Assembly (NCBI GenBank): GCA_964035795.1
Contig: OZ038320.1
Span: forward strand, 20,974,589-21,038,588
Length of the DNA stretch: 64,000 bases
Reading direction: 5' to 3'
Origin: Pterobdella sp. o SKG-2022
Taxonomy: Eukaryota > Annelida > Clitellata > Hirudinida > Piscicolidae
Part shown: one piece after another, positions 14,344 through 27,753 of the stretch
Layout: each line of letters starts with the position of its first letter
Position numbering within the stretch: position 1 is the stretch's first letter
Position numbers and translations under genes: made by a program
Notes under the pieces: generated by a model
Database searches by the model: none
What the model was told of the DNA's origin: nothing
Seen by the model: the letters and a program-made list of their open reading frames with translations, nothing else

Positions 14344-17300
14344 TCAAACAAAAACCTTGCTCTGTGGCTGAATAAATGAAGAATATATTTAGAAAAATTT
14401 TTTTAAATTTAAACAAAACCAACCTTCACAAAAACGCTAGTGGGCAGAGGTGTTTGTCGATGATTTTCAAGTTGGAAGTCAGGAAACTGTTGATTGAGAA
14501 TGTTAAGTCGAGGTAAGAGAAGGTTGCCAGGTACTAAAGGAACCAAATTGTACTTTAGCTGGATGTTCGAGAGGGGTAACACTCGTACTGTCACCTTAAG
14601 ATAATTATTTTAGCAATTAGCGGATAATTATGTACTACAACAATTTTAAAAATGAAATTTGAAAAAAAAACGAAATTTAAAATTTTGAAAGCTTCCTAAC
14701 AAGAAAACAAATATAGCAATATAGGAATACATGCACAGTTTTTATATTTTTACCTGCTTATGACCAGAAAACATGAAGCCTTCACAAGACTCCATTGAAA
14801 CGACCAGCTCTTGAACAATATGAGTCATGTTCTTGATGCTGTAATATATGAACAAATTGGCGTGCACTACACCGAATGACGGCAGTACCAAATCGACGTA
14901 AAGCGGAGAGGAAGATACCATAACCCTAGGCAATGCGATTGACTTTTTGAAAACCTTTAGGGTATTTTAATGCTTTAAATGTAAATTAAATTGAATAGAA
15001 TTTTTTTTACCAAGATTTCCATTTCAAATCTACTTTGAATTATAATTGCATTACAACAAAATTTCAAAAAAAATACCTGATTTTTATTTCTTTCACTATA
15101 AGTCCTGTGAAATATTAAAGAAAATACAAAAAACTGAAAAAATACAAAAAAAAATTTTCTATGAATATTAAACAAGCAGAAAATATGACAAAAAACAAGC
15201 AAACAAAACCACCAACCTAAGCAGACTGACGGAATACTCTCCAATGCATAGTTCCTGGTTTTGCATGGCATTTGAACTAACATAGAACGTTTCTGATGCC
15301 GTCTCCCCTTCTTGCAGACCCTCTATATAAAAACAACAATACCGATGTAATGAAGATCATCTATATTAAATCAACAATGAATTTTATTCACATCAACTGT
15401 TTTAAGAGAAATATGCAATCTCATTTTGAGAAGTTATATAAGAGTACATCGAACCATCAATTAAGCACGAAGGTCTGTTCTCGTTGTCATCTATTATCAC
15501 TCCCACATTCTAGTTGGTGAATATTTCGAAACACAAATATTTATCTTTTGATCATGTTGTTATGATTCAGTTGATGATGCCAAAAATCTTTAGAACTATC
15601 TTAGACCCTGGCTTCATAAATTTAGAATGTTGAAAATTGATTGAAAATTAGAAGATGGTAAATGATTAGACGCATGTGATGATATTAAAACGCCACAGAT
15701 AAAATATTAGCCCCAAATATGTGAATAAGAATCATCATTATAATCATCGTTTTGCGCCCGTTTCCATGCTAGCTTGGGTTAGACGGGGCTTCATAATGGC
15801 TCTTTTCCACATTCTTCGGTCTTGGGCAAGTTCAGATTTGAGTTTCATTTTTCTAAGGTCATTGCTTACTAATTGGGACCATGTTTTTTTTGGTCTACCT
15901 TGTTCACACTTACCCGCTAACTCAACATGCCTGCAAGCACTTGCTGGGTTATTAACATCCATCTTCGTTACGTGTCCAAAGCATCTCAGTCTATTTTTGC
16001 ATAGCATCTCAGTGATGTCTGGAATTCCCAGTCTGTCCCTTAGTTCACCAGATGATCTGCCATCTTTTGAGCTTACATTACACATCCACCTAATCATCAT
16101 CTTAGCAGCTCTGGAAATTATAGCAATATTTTTAACCTTAAGAGGTCATATAAGCCATAACACTTTTGACTCAAGCAGCATATAAACGCCTTTTTGTTTT
16201 AAGTGGAATGACCCAACTGGCTAACAGTGGTAACAGTACCCTAAAACTCTTTCAACCAGACCTTACATGGGCAATAGTATGGGCTTCAGCTCCACCACGA
16301 GCACTAAGCATATCCCCTAGATAACAAAATTGGTTAACCACTTCATATTTATTTCCATCACTAACTTGAGGATCTAAACACGCCTTATATTTGAAGTTTA
16401 TGACAAAAGCCAATTTGATTTTGAGGCCACTACAGCGTTTGTATATAGAAATAAGAAATTAAAAAAATTATTTTTTCCTATTTTAAAATACTCAGTTATT
16501 GATATTCACCAGATAACATAACTTTACTCAACTTAAATATGATATATATCTATTGAATACCGAAAAAGATGGTAAAGCAAATAAATATAAAACTAAAAAT
16601 GTTTTTTATATTTAAATATAAAAAGTAAAATAAAAACAATCTAATAGAAAATGATAGATACCTTATGTATTTTAGTTTCAGCTATGTATATGGTTTTCTT
16701 GGAAAGATTTTTGATGAATGTTGTCAATAGAAAGTTATGGTCTACGATAGTGGGCTTATTGGCATCGACTGCAAGTTTATCCATCTGTTGTGTAAAATTC
16801 AATGTTTTAACCCTTTTTAAAATTTTTCTATGCATAATCTACTCGGTTTTACATCCGGAACCTTAAACACAACCCACTTTGAGATTGAGTAGAAAGATCT
16901 TGAGTTCAACAGGTTCAATCACCTTGATGTTGATGAGGTTACTCTCGACACATTTGCTCACAGTTTGACCACGATCCTTGCCCGTCACCACGTCATAAGT
17001 TGCCTGTGATGACGATATTAGTGACATATGAATCCCTGATGTGTCGATCATATCGTATAATAGACTTATTTAAATATATGAAATAATTCTATGAGGTTTG
17101 CAGGTTTTAAGCGATAAAAACTTGAACTAGTGAAAGTATAAATAAAAGGACTACTTATGATCATACAACAACTGAGGTACCGAGACGAGAAGGTAGAGAT
17201 TCCCTGGTTGTTTGGTGCATGAGTAGAAAGTGCTTGAGACGCTTTCGTTCACGGGTAGTTCAATACTTAACTCTGTCATTATGGAGTTAGTTGCCTTCAA

Positions 17301-20300
17301 ATCTTCATTATCATTTGTTGCAATGTTTTGTTCAGTGTTACTAGAAACTGAATTGATGAAACTGGCAGATTTGATTTCAGCGATCTCCAAGTCTGGCTGT
17401 TTATCTTCTGTTGGTTTTTCATTCAAAGATAAGAACGAGTCATTTATCTTAAACAAAGTTTCTTTAGAGTTGAAAATTTGTTCAGTGATGGTGTGAAATT
17501 GTTTTGGGCAGATAGTGGTGGTGTTTTTCAAATGTTTTACAGCTTCATCATCCAAATCAGTTGCCCCATCTAGAACTGTTTCCGTCTTCTTTTCCTCTTC
17601 TTTTGGCTTTTCTTCGATTTTCTTTTTCCCAGCTGCTGCTACATACAAGGTTGCTGCAAATTGATGTTTTTGAATCTTTTGAACAACGTAGAAAAAAATA
17701 TTTATACAATTAAGAATCAAAATAAAATACTTTGAATGAAAAAAAATCGATAGTTCAAAACTTGAAAAAATAGGAACAACCCTTAAATGAATGTATTTAA
17801 AATAAAAAAACTAACTAGCATTCCTTATTGCTGGCAGTATATTAGGATCTAAAATAACGTTGTATCTGAAAATTTTCGAAAAATGTCAAGACAATATGCC
17901 ATCAATCTGAGACAGTATGAAAAAATTTTTATAATACTTTTTTATAAACTGATATAATTATATATAAAAAAAATTAAGATTTAAAGTCATTCAGCCTAGA
18001 GTGCAAACCAAGCACACATATACATTTCCAAATAATCTGAACAGCAGAGTACAAAAAACATAAATTAAATAATACAACCCACTTTTAAACATCAAATAAT
18101 ACATCATGAAGAGTGTCACAACGACGAGAGCACCTGAGATTGGTGATTTTGTGTTCTTCAGAGTTGTGGATGACCACATTGTAAGCAACCATCTCGTGCA
18201 CAAAAGCTGGCTCATGGTGCTCCACTTTCAATGACACTAGTGGTTTGCGGGATGACAGTCTGATGTGGTGTAGTGGGTTTGTATGATTATATCATATATA
18301 TACGTTGAACTACATAAAAATGATAAACGATGATGATTTCCATAAGTAATATTATAAATACTATTAGTATTATGATAGATAGTTTGAGGTTAAAAAAACA
18401 TTGTATAGAGTTAGCGTTGTATGATGCTTTGATCATGTAATGAGAACAGATTGAGAAAATGTAGTAAAAAAGTCATTTAATTTTGAAATAATACAATATC
18501 ATGTAACGAAAAACATAAAATAAGAGAAATTTTTAAGACATTTCATCATGATCATCATCATGTCGACCGCAGTCGAACTTCTATGACTTTGTTCTTCCAA
18601 TACTCCCTATCGCTCATAGCTGTTTCTAAATCTTCTTTATCAAGATTAGTATCATCATTTAGTTGGTTGATAAAATTTCAAGCTGGTCTTCCTATGGTAT
18701 TTTTACAACATCTTGGCTCCCATAGTATCAATTTGTGTATAACTTCTTTACTGCGAAAGCAATGTCCTGCGAAACTCACTCTCTGTGTTGCAATTGTATT
18801 GGTTATCTTTGATAAGTTGTTGTATAGTACATTATTGCTTATACGTTGCTGCCATTTTACATTATTCACAACTCTTAGCATTTTTGTATAGCATCCGTTT
18901 AACTTTGTTTCTAACTTTTTGGTCAATGTCCAGGTACTAGATCCATAGAGTAGCACAGAGCTCACTGTAGTATGGAAAAATGCTAATTTCAAGTTTTTTG
19001 GCAGATTTGAATTCCAGATAGTATTTAGTTTTTGTAGTGCAACCCAAGCTTTACCGATTCTTACGTCAACGTCTTTCTCGTTGGAATATATCTAGGATCC
19101 TAGATAGAGAAAATCGTTTGTGGGTTTAAATGATTAAGTTTATTTCCTTATAAATTTTATTGTTGCTTATTTACGGATATTCAATCCTTCCATCCTCTTT
19201 AAAATGACTAATGATAATGATTTATACCTATTATTAAAAAATAAATTATTATAAAAAGAATTTTACACCAAAAAGTTCAAAAAAATATAAAGGTGCCAGC
19301 GTCGAGATTCGAAACCCTGCACTTAGAGCAGACGAACCGAAGAACATAAGGTTAAACCACAAAAGAATTTGAAAATTTTAACGTACAAAAGGACATTTAA
19401 TTAGAATGTGTATACACCAAACCTCTTTTTTCGGTCATTGCCCCGTTCAATTTTTTTCAAATCCTTTAATATAGGATCTCAGGCATTGGTATTAACTACG
19501 AGTTGTGGGTTATTATAGCCATTGAAAACAGAATTGTGATTTTTTATTTCAAGGCTCTCCCTTACCAAGAGATTAGAGAGAAGAATAATAATAATTGAAA
19601 AGGGAAAAAAATGGTTAGACAATATAATATCGGAATATTTATTTGCCAAAAGATATAGAAAAAAGAAAAGATTTGAGGTTTTTTCTAAAAGAATTGTAGA
19701 AACACAAAACCTGAGTTGTTCAAGAAGGTTATTCCACAAGGTAGGACCATTACATAAAAAATTTTCCTCTCTGCGATTTTAAGCTTATATTTACCTGAAA
19801 CAACCTTCAATGAATTGGCAGATCTTAGTTTCTGCTTACTCGGAATGCTTGATAGAATCTCAAAAACTATTGAAATATAGACTGGACCTTCTTCAAACAA
19901 ACACTTAAACATCAGCAGTAACCCGGCGAAAAAACCCACCTTCTCGTGGTGCTGGGTAAACACTCCAACAAAAGTGTCGGAGAGGTTCTTAACCACGTCA
20001 GCTTCCAACTACAAAGCATTTCCAGAATCCATCCATCATTTTCCATTGCTCACCAAAAGTCACAAACAACTCGAAGCTACAAGTTTCTTTCAATACTCAC
20101 TCAACAACAACAACAACATCAGCAGCAGAACTTTTTAGTCAATCCTCTCATCAATTTCAAACCAGTGCAGATCTCTCAAAACGAGACTTATGTGATCAAG
20201 TTTACTGGTACCTGTAATAAGCTTGGCTGTTGTGTTGATTAGGGATTGGAGCCTGTTTTTCTGATATTTAGATAGCCCTGCAAGGATAACGTTCATATAG

Positions 20301-23300
20301 TCTATCCGGCTCAACACCAGTGCTGATGACAGTGTCTTCAAAGACTCAAGAATCAACAAATCCTTGATCGATTTTATTAATCTCAGAGATATAAAACCGC
20401 ATTGCAAAATTTTGTTGATTTGAGTCTTCATAGATAAATCTTTATCTAACCAGATGCCAAGACTTGAAACTTCATGAAGGAATAATGCTATCTGCAACTA
20501 TACTCACTGAACGAAGTGGAATTCTAAGAACGTTTCTGCTATTGGAGAAGCAGATGACTTCACTCTTAGAGATATTCAATTTCAAGTGATTGGCTTCCAT
20601 CCAGCCCGCATCATCTATGCACTCAGATAAAGCTATCTGCATACCAAGTGACTTACCATACTTGCAATGACCATAAATTTGAGTGTCATCTGCATATTGG
20701 TGTAAACTGAAATTGTACTTCATGATTAACTTTCCAAAATTCCTAGTGAAGAGTGAACAACAATGTTCCGAGATCAGAACTTTGTGAGACAACAACAGGT
20801 GAGTGCACCATAAATGTTTCATTTCCACAACATCTGATAACAAAGGTTCTGTTACTCAATAAGCTAACGAACCATTTCAGCACACTTTCCCCAATAGCAA
20901 ATAGATATGCTCCAAAAGAAAGGAAGAATGAAACTCAAGGAAAAAATGGAGTGTCTGAAGTCATTGAAGTTGGTTTGAAAAATGATTTTATTGATAAGAG
21001 AATTGATATTAGAAAATAAAATTTCAAAAAAGTTTTGTGAATAGGGTAAATCTGATCACCCTCTGCATAGCGGGTATAAAACTGGATTTATAATTATTTA
21101 ATCTATTATATTAAATTGATTCAGGTTATTTTCACATACAAACATACTTAGTGACGGCTTCCAGCTTGATGGCCTGCCAGACTTCCTGTTGTTTGCGTTG
21201 TGAGGGGGTGACGTTCAAAAGGCGACTTTGGCAGTTTATGGAAGGTGTTGTGCTTTGGATGCTTGCACCCGACCAGGTCAACGCCAAACGGTTTGAGCCC
21301 CTGTGTTTAGTGCTTTGCTGTTATGTGCTATGAACCTTTTGCATTTTGCAATTCATCATTATTCCATACATCGTGTAAAGCTCATCAGCTAATGAATTTA
21401 GATAGAAATTCGGCTTATTCTTTCAATTAAACTTTTTATTATAAATCTAATATATTGAGTTTAAATTTTAAAGTTTCAAGAAAAATTATGCAAGGTTTTA
21501 AAAAAGCTAATATCGTTAATCTATGAATGCTATGAAGCCTAACCCCTCAAGGCCTTTCTTCGACGTTTCCAAAATGATTGAAGTCACCTTTATAGCATAA
21601 AAATAAAATCAAACAATCATATGATTACTATTGACATTTCCCATAGCCCTCACAACGTCATTACCATCATCATTGTCATTTTCCTCAAAACTAACAACCA
21701 ACACCTCTACAACAGCCCACCTCAATGGAGCTTCCCACGTCTGCAGAAGAAGGCATAAAGGTGAATGTGACGCACTTGATCTCATCCGGCTGTATGGTTA
21801 ACAACCCCTCTTTCTGCTCGTTGCTAGAGTCATCTACGACATCTAAGAAGTTGTGTTGATAATGATAAAAAAAAATATTATTATTAATATCAAGCATTTT
21901 CTGCTTATATGATTTATGACTATGCTAATTTCTATTAATTAAAAAATCATTTACCAAAAAATAGAATATAAACACATGATGACATAAACGTATGTGAACC
22001 TTTGTCCTTGCTTTGGTACACACAATACTTGTTGTAACTCTGGTACAGAATATAAGATGGTTTATTATACGATAATAGAAATATTAATGCCTTAAAAAAT
22101 ATTTTTTATCATTGTAGTTTTAGAATTATGAAAAATTTTATATGTATCGTCAAAACCTGATTGTTGAAAGTGATTGACAACTTGTTGAAAGACCACTCCA
22201 CAATGGTTAGGGACCTGAACAACAAGGGCATGTTCACATTTTTATAACTCATAGGCTTATTATTTTTATTATTGTTCAAAAAATACACTTAATATTTTAT
22301 CTTTCGCATTTTTTCTTATTCACAATGTATAATAATCTTTAAAAAAAATCAAAACTTTGGGAAATAGTTAGATATACTCAGACTAAGAGCAGTTGCCAAT
22401 GGATCATGCTGAGATCATATAAGAAGGATCTTTATGGCAACTGCGATGACAACTAAGTTATGATATTCCCTGCAGGCACAGTGAACCAATTAAATAAGAT
22501 ATGGTGATCAACTAGGAGAACGCCATGATCTACCGAGAGAAATATTTGTTGATCAAGCAACTTAAAGTACAGATTACCAAAAAAAGAAATGAAAATAAAC
22601 GATAGAAATGTATGAAACAAAACATTTCATGAAATGCCGACTATGCTTGACCAATTAATCATTCGCAAAATAATATAGAATCTATCAGAATATAGAATAT
22701 ATGAGATATATAGAATATCTCATATATATAGAATATATGAGAAAACTTGAAGTATAAACGCCTGTACTAGTTTAAGAAAACAGATATGACAATGAAATGC
22801 AACCTGAGAAAGATTTTGAGCTCAATGACTTCATCTGACTGGAAGGCCTCCTTGCCAAACTGAACCTTGCAATCCACTAAGTGCGTATGAGATTAGGAAT
22901 AAAGAAATTTCATCTTAAACATGAAAAACAAATTATAATGTTGATAGTCAAAAATTGATAATATTAATAATAATAATAATAATAATCTACGAAGTTTATT
23001 ATAGTTATATTTAACCCAGGGAGTTTCAAAATCAGATGAATCTCAAAATTAATAGTGACAAGAAGTCCCAGACAGAAAATCAAGCCAAAAACCCTTTGAA
23101 ACAATCAACTTTACATGATTACTTACCGAAAGGAATAATGTTAGTGACGTCAACATTGATCTTTATTGATGTCTTTATAACCTCGATCCATGATTCTAAT
23201 GTCTTTGGATCCATCTGAGTGCCGTGTGTTGGTGGATCTCCCTGAGTGCATTCAATTGAACTAACTAGTTTAAAGTGTGAAATGACTATCATTGAATTTT

Positions 23301-26300
23301 TATTTTTTTTAAAAGTATTAAATAATATTTTCAACTGAGCAGCAATAAACACTTGAGGAAAAACATAGATAGAATTCGTTGAATAAAACAGATGTTAGAT
23401 TTTGGAGTAAATAAAAGCTAACCTGTAAAACCAGAGAGAGGTTTGTCAAGAGTTTTGTCTTCTCATCCTTGTTCAATAAACTGACTTGAGTGTGTATTAT
23501 GGTGACTCAACGGCATTTAAATGAATTCATTTAAATGTTGGATCTTTAAAGAGAATATAATCTATTTTTCAACAAAAACTAAAACATGATAGATAAATTT
23601 TATCGCACAGATTATCAAGTCTAAAGATTTTGGACCAAAGAAAGAAAAGTGAATATTTTAGAATTACATATGGATACGAGTTCCAAGGTCAAGGTGACGT
23701 ACTGTTGGAGATCTGCACATAAGAGGGCACATCTGTCAGTGAAGAAGTTGTGTAATCAAATTAACATTTGAATGAAAAGGTTGTTCATTCATAAACACCA
23801 TATAGGAAAGTACACGAAAAGATGTGGACACGTGTTATACACGAATAACTCAATAAACAAATAAATACACAACCAAACACACACCAAACTAGATAACCTA
23901 ACAAATTCACACAAATAGTTTCTTATGTGACGTACTTGAGAGCGACAGATAAAATAGAAGTCAGCACCATCCACCACCGCTCATTCCTGTACTCATGGGT
24001 CGCCCTGGTCACCAGACTGTTTGTGTTTTTGAATATATTTATTGAGTACAACACTGTTTAAACATGATGCCACTAACACTAAGGCTTTGCTGTAATCTTT
24101 CGAAAGGAAGTATTCGTTCATCAATTGAAACACTGTGTAAATTCATAGACATTTTTATAAAGTTATTTATAAAATATCTATAGTATATCCCACACACAAA
24201 CACATACATAAATGCCTCTTTAGTCGGGGAGACTTGTATCTTTTAGCATGGGTTACAGCGTTACACAACAGGGGTATTATAAGTGCCTGGAGGATATAAT
24301 GTTCATGACATGTATGATAATAACATAAGATATATTTCCAATTAAAAAAAAACAGAATATGGCACCGAATGATTGATCTGTTTCTCAAGCAGCTGCATCA
24401 TTTTGATTCCTTCTCTCTCCTGCCTTACGTCGGGTGCTTCTATCGCTGTTCGTAGTCACATACGTTATTATAAGTATCAATATTTTGAAAAAAAAAGCTT
24501 TATCAACAGAATATGTAACTGACATCAGTAACATCTATCAGATTTGTCATCAATCAGCAGTTGTTAAAAATTCACTTTATCATGTTTCCTTTTCATCATT
24601 AATCTCTAATCCAGAACATAAATGACTGTTATAGCACCAATAGCATCACTCACATTGTTGCCCCTGCCTCCATGGTCGTTGTCCATAGTAGTCGAGGGTT
24701 TGCAAAGTGTTAACAAACCCTTCATTCAAACTTCCTTCCACCTCCTGCAGATTTAACATATGATGATGAGTGATAAATCCATCTTTCGAAATAATATGGA
24801 AACGAGATGGTGTTATATAATAAAAACAACCATTAAGGTTTTAAAAAGGAACTTGTTACAATAAGCTTTTCGTAAGAATATCTCACATTTTCAAGTGATA
24901 ACGTAAAATATTATTACGAAAAGCTTAGTGTAGCAAGTTTTTTAATGAAACTTTAGTGTTTGTTTTTATTATATTGATTTCCGGCTATTTTACGTCAACG
25001 AGATGATGTTGTCTCATAAAACAAATGATTAAGTCCACCTCAGACAAAGTAAAAACTTACATAAACTAAAATATAATGAACAAATGACGTGTGTAATTCA
25101 CGCTGTGGCTAATCCTACAAACAACCACAAACTCGACAAGTGATTTCAGATAGCGTTCTACGATTGGTGGCGTGGTGGGCGGCTTGTTGGTAGTAGATAC
25201 CTGGATGTTGTATCAATATGGCAGTCAAGCCCTGTTTTATGGCTTCATCAAACAAATCACCAAACATGTGGAATCTATAAGGAATGGTTTTGTATTTTCA
25301 ATTTTTTATAATGAAACTATAAAAAATTAAGCACCCTTTTTTATTGGTATGAATATACTGACTGTTTAGACATCCAAGCAGGATGTTCAAAGTTGAGATC
25401 AGGAATAGAAAGTTTGGTTTTGAAGAAGTCCACGTGGCTTCTGAACTGTGAAATGGCGTCGTGAGGCTTGTTGTGCATGAAGTTCAACTTGCATATCTTT
25501 GGAAATCGAGATTATGATCGTTAGCATTAAGTTTTTAAAAACATTATATATACATTTATTTGAAACATTCTCTGATACAACTACTACAAGCTTATTTATG
25601 TAGAAATAAATTTTACTACTTAAGAATCATCATACTTATAACATAGGTCTCACACTGCACATAGTTTATATGATGATATACGACACAATGTGGCACTGAA
25701 GACCTTGTAATTGATAAAACCAGCAATGGTTTTGATCTCAAGCAAGTTGAAGGGCAGCATCCTCAGCTCTAACAGATGCATGTATGCCTGGCTGTAGTGC
25801 CTGCCACGCAATACCATATGTCATATGTGTTTATACATCTAACCATTTTGCTATGAGTAGTTTTCTTAATCATTTTTTAAATTAAAATACAGTTTAAAAA
25901 TAAAATTTTTTAAAATGAGACATTATCTCTCTTAAATTTATTGTAAAAATGAGAATGCAAACCACTGATGAATTTATCTAACAAGATAACTTAAAGGTGA
26001 GTAACAAAGGTAATACTTAAGAGCTGTGATGGACTCTTGCTTAAGTTCATTGTAGAAAGCAATCTTGAATTGGTGTCTCACAAATAACAACTGGTGACAA
26101 TTTTAACATGTTGATAAGTGAATACTTGGAAAAACCTTAATGATAATGTGAATTAGAAAATCTAAGATTTATAGTTCAAGAAGATTTAAGAAAGTTGAGC
26201 TTATATTATTGATCAACATGATTGTGCACTAATTAAAAATAATTTGACAGTAAATAAAACTTTAAAACTATTTTTATACTTAGAAGCATAAATAAATGTA

Positions 26301-27753
26301 TTCATCTTTGAATGCTTCAAATAGCTACTAGTGATAGTCTTAACAGACCCCATGAGTAGTCTTATTGAGATAATCCTTATGTGTTTTAACTTTGCGAGAT
26401 TCTGCATTGTAATAGGCCCTGGAAAAGTCTTCAAAGGCTTGCTCTAACCTTTATCATGATGTTGTTCATAATAAACATTTTTCTCGTGTATGATCAATGT
26501 TGTTGCACAATTAATTTTAAATCTTCTAGTTTATGATTGATAAATTTTATTAATAATTTTGCAGTAAGAAATATATTGATATGTAGAAAGAATTAAATTT
26601 TAAATAAAAATATGAGACAACTTGGCTAAACTTTTAGAAACTTGATTGATGTTAAGACAAAAAAAAGCCTAAGAGCTAATAGGATGAGGAACATAAATAA
26701 AAGATCCCAAATAACCACTTGTGTACCATTAAAAAATTTGAATATAACACCAAGCATCTCAGACCATCCAACCTGACAATATAATGATGAAGGGATTCAC
26801 TGATGGGAAGAACAAAAATAAGTTTGTTGGGCAGGTCACACATCACACACATCTGTGAAGCTCGTTCTGATGCCATGATATCTTCTCCTGGGGGCAGAGA
26901 GATACTTTTTTGTATCAATACTAACCCAACTTTTGTTCCTCTGCCGCTTAATTGGTTTCTATGTGTTGGAAACAAGCATAGATTATTAGTGTTTTATTAT
27001 TAGTTTTTTTTTGCTTGTCATCTAACTTTTGTTAGTATTGAAACAGACATAAAATGATGATGATATACTGATATTTTGAACATCATTATTCAATGATTTT
27101 TCTCACTTTTAATCAACTAAAATTTTATGTTAACTATGAAACTAAAAACAGTAAATTAAATTTTCATCAAAAGATTAAACTACTGCAGCATGAAATTTTT
27201 CTAAAGAAGTAAACACCAATAATATGATTATTTTTCTAACCTGATAAATTTGATGGCATTACCACAGTCTGCAAGTTTAATCTTCCATTGAGGATCATCC
27301 CAATCACATTCCATGAAAAAGATAACTAATGAGGGAATCATATCCAGATGTTTTTTCATCCATGATGACTTTAAAAGGCCTTTTGGAATGTACCAGTCAT
27401 ATGAAGGTTTCTAAAAAAGTTTTATACATTTCCTAATCAGTGTGTTTCTTAATTTTTTTATGATTTGTTTAGTAATTTTTTTAAAAGATTATACAGCTCA
27501 CAAAATTTTATTACAAATTTCGGATTCAAAGCTGAATACACAAATATTAATTTACTTTTGGTTTACTTTGAGGAAATTCATGCATGCGATCTTGAAGTTT
27601 GAATTGGAGACATGAATGCTCTGATTTTTTCTCTAAAAAAGCATCCCATATAGATTTATGGACAGAATTGCTTTTTATATCTAAACCCGCAAAACAAACC
27701 AGCCCATCGGGTTTTCTCAGCAATTCTTCGGGAAATTGAGTTGCCCATGACAT
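14344..27753 (-). CDS. TRAPPC11: Trafficking protein particle complex subunit 11 (TRAPPC11/foie gras)
   Basis: Subunit of the TRAPP III complex acting in ER-Golgi tethering and autophagy. I trace 31 exons: 27753-27556, 27410-27241, 26958-26773, 26448-26349, 26090-26017, 25800-25704, 25496-25363, 25274-25133, 24744-24654, 24445-24366, 24286-24208, 24132-24078, 24016-23936, 23732-23668, 23484-23423, 23241-23127, 22876-22804, 22214-22157, 22039-22000, 21842-21721, 21317-21148, 18259-18134, 17865-17816, 17653-17181, 17003-16878, 16784-16662, 15320-15217, 15104-15077, 14954-14754, 14594-14424 and 14367-14344. The total of 3618 nt is exactly divisible by three (about 1205 aa; vertebrate proteins are about 1130). 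Anchors include [61 protein letters not shown] and FMFSGHKQ. The foie-gras helical region is in the first half and the Gryzun beta-rich part in the second. The extra length sits mainly in exon 24, which carries a Lys/Glu-rich insertion. No break is seen. Confidence 0.95.
15744..16440 (-). mobile_element. LINE reverse-transcriptase C-terminal relic in a TRAPPC11 intron
   Basis: Reading the minus strand from about 16440 gives a disabled frame resembling [20 protein letters not shown] and then [20 protein letters not shown], followed by an intact stretch with [25 protein letters not shown] and QGRPKKTW. This is the familiar post-RT C-terminal region of RTE/jockey-like non-LTR elements. Stops and shifts interrupt it and no 5' half is present. 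It lies between TRAPPC11 exons 26 and 27, in the same orientation as the gene. Confidence 0.8.
18545..19110 (-). mobile_element. LINE C-terminal and 3'-end relic
   Basis: Minus-strand translation shows [37 protein letters not shown] and [20 protein letters not shown], a typical end of a LINE ORF2 of the clade also found at 56-59 kb. The 3' end reaches a (CAT)n-like stretch at 18545-18560 next to GTCGACCGCAGTCGAACT, which is repeated at 61545-61570. It sits in the large TRAPPC11 intron 18260-21147. Confidence 0.8.
19480..21050 (-). mobile_element. L2/CR1-like LINE relic with an internal foreign insert
   Basis: On the minus strand there are, in order: RT palm sequence ([36 protein letters not shown]), the catalytic block [10 protein letters not shown] at about 20690, [10 protein letters not shown], then [18 protein letters not shown] with [14 protein letters not shown] ending near 20135. 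It resumes near 19950 with [31 protein letters not shown] and [14 protein letters not shown] frames. The order and spacing match L2/CR1 ORF2 C-termini. About 185 nt at 19950-20135 interrupt the element. Multiple frame breaks make it dead. It lies within TRAPPC11 intron 21. Confidence 0.85.
24814..24974. repeat. Palindromic mini-element, family A copy 1
   Basis: Two inverted arms of about 60 nt (24814-24874 and 24914-24974) face each other across a 39-nt spacer. The outer tips read TATAATAAAAACAA and TTGTTTTTATTATA, and the inner tips contain AAGCTTTTCGTAA and TTACGAAAAGCTT. The shape is that of a MITE. It is in the TRAPPC11 intron between exons 8 and 9. Related copies lie at 46789-46850 and 60090-60237. 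Confidence 0.8.

Noticed and set aside
17230..17496. Plus-strand 88-codon frame
   Set aside because: Antisense of TRAPPC11 exon 24.
19685..20008. Minus-strand frame with [16 protein letters not shown] considered as a TRAPPC11 exon
   Set aside because: The neighbouring exons 21 and 22 already join in phase and align to the family without a gap, and the rest of the frame is L2-type LINE sequence.
22680..22745. Repeated TATAGAATAT/ATATGAG motifs
   Set aside because: Short AT-rich low complexity, too degenerate to call a distinct element.
26803..27003. Plus-strand 66-codon frame
   Set aside because: Antisense of TRAPPC11 exon 3.
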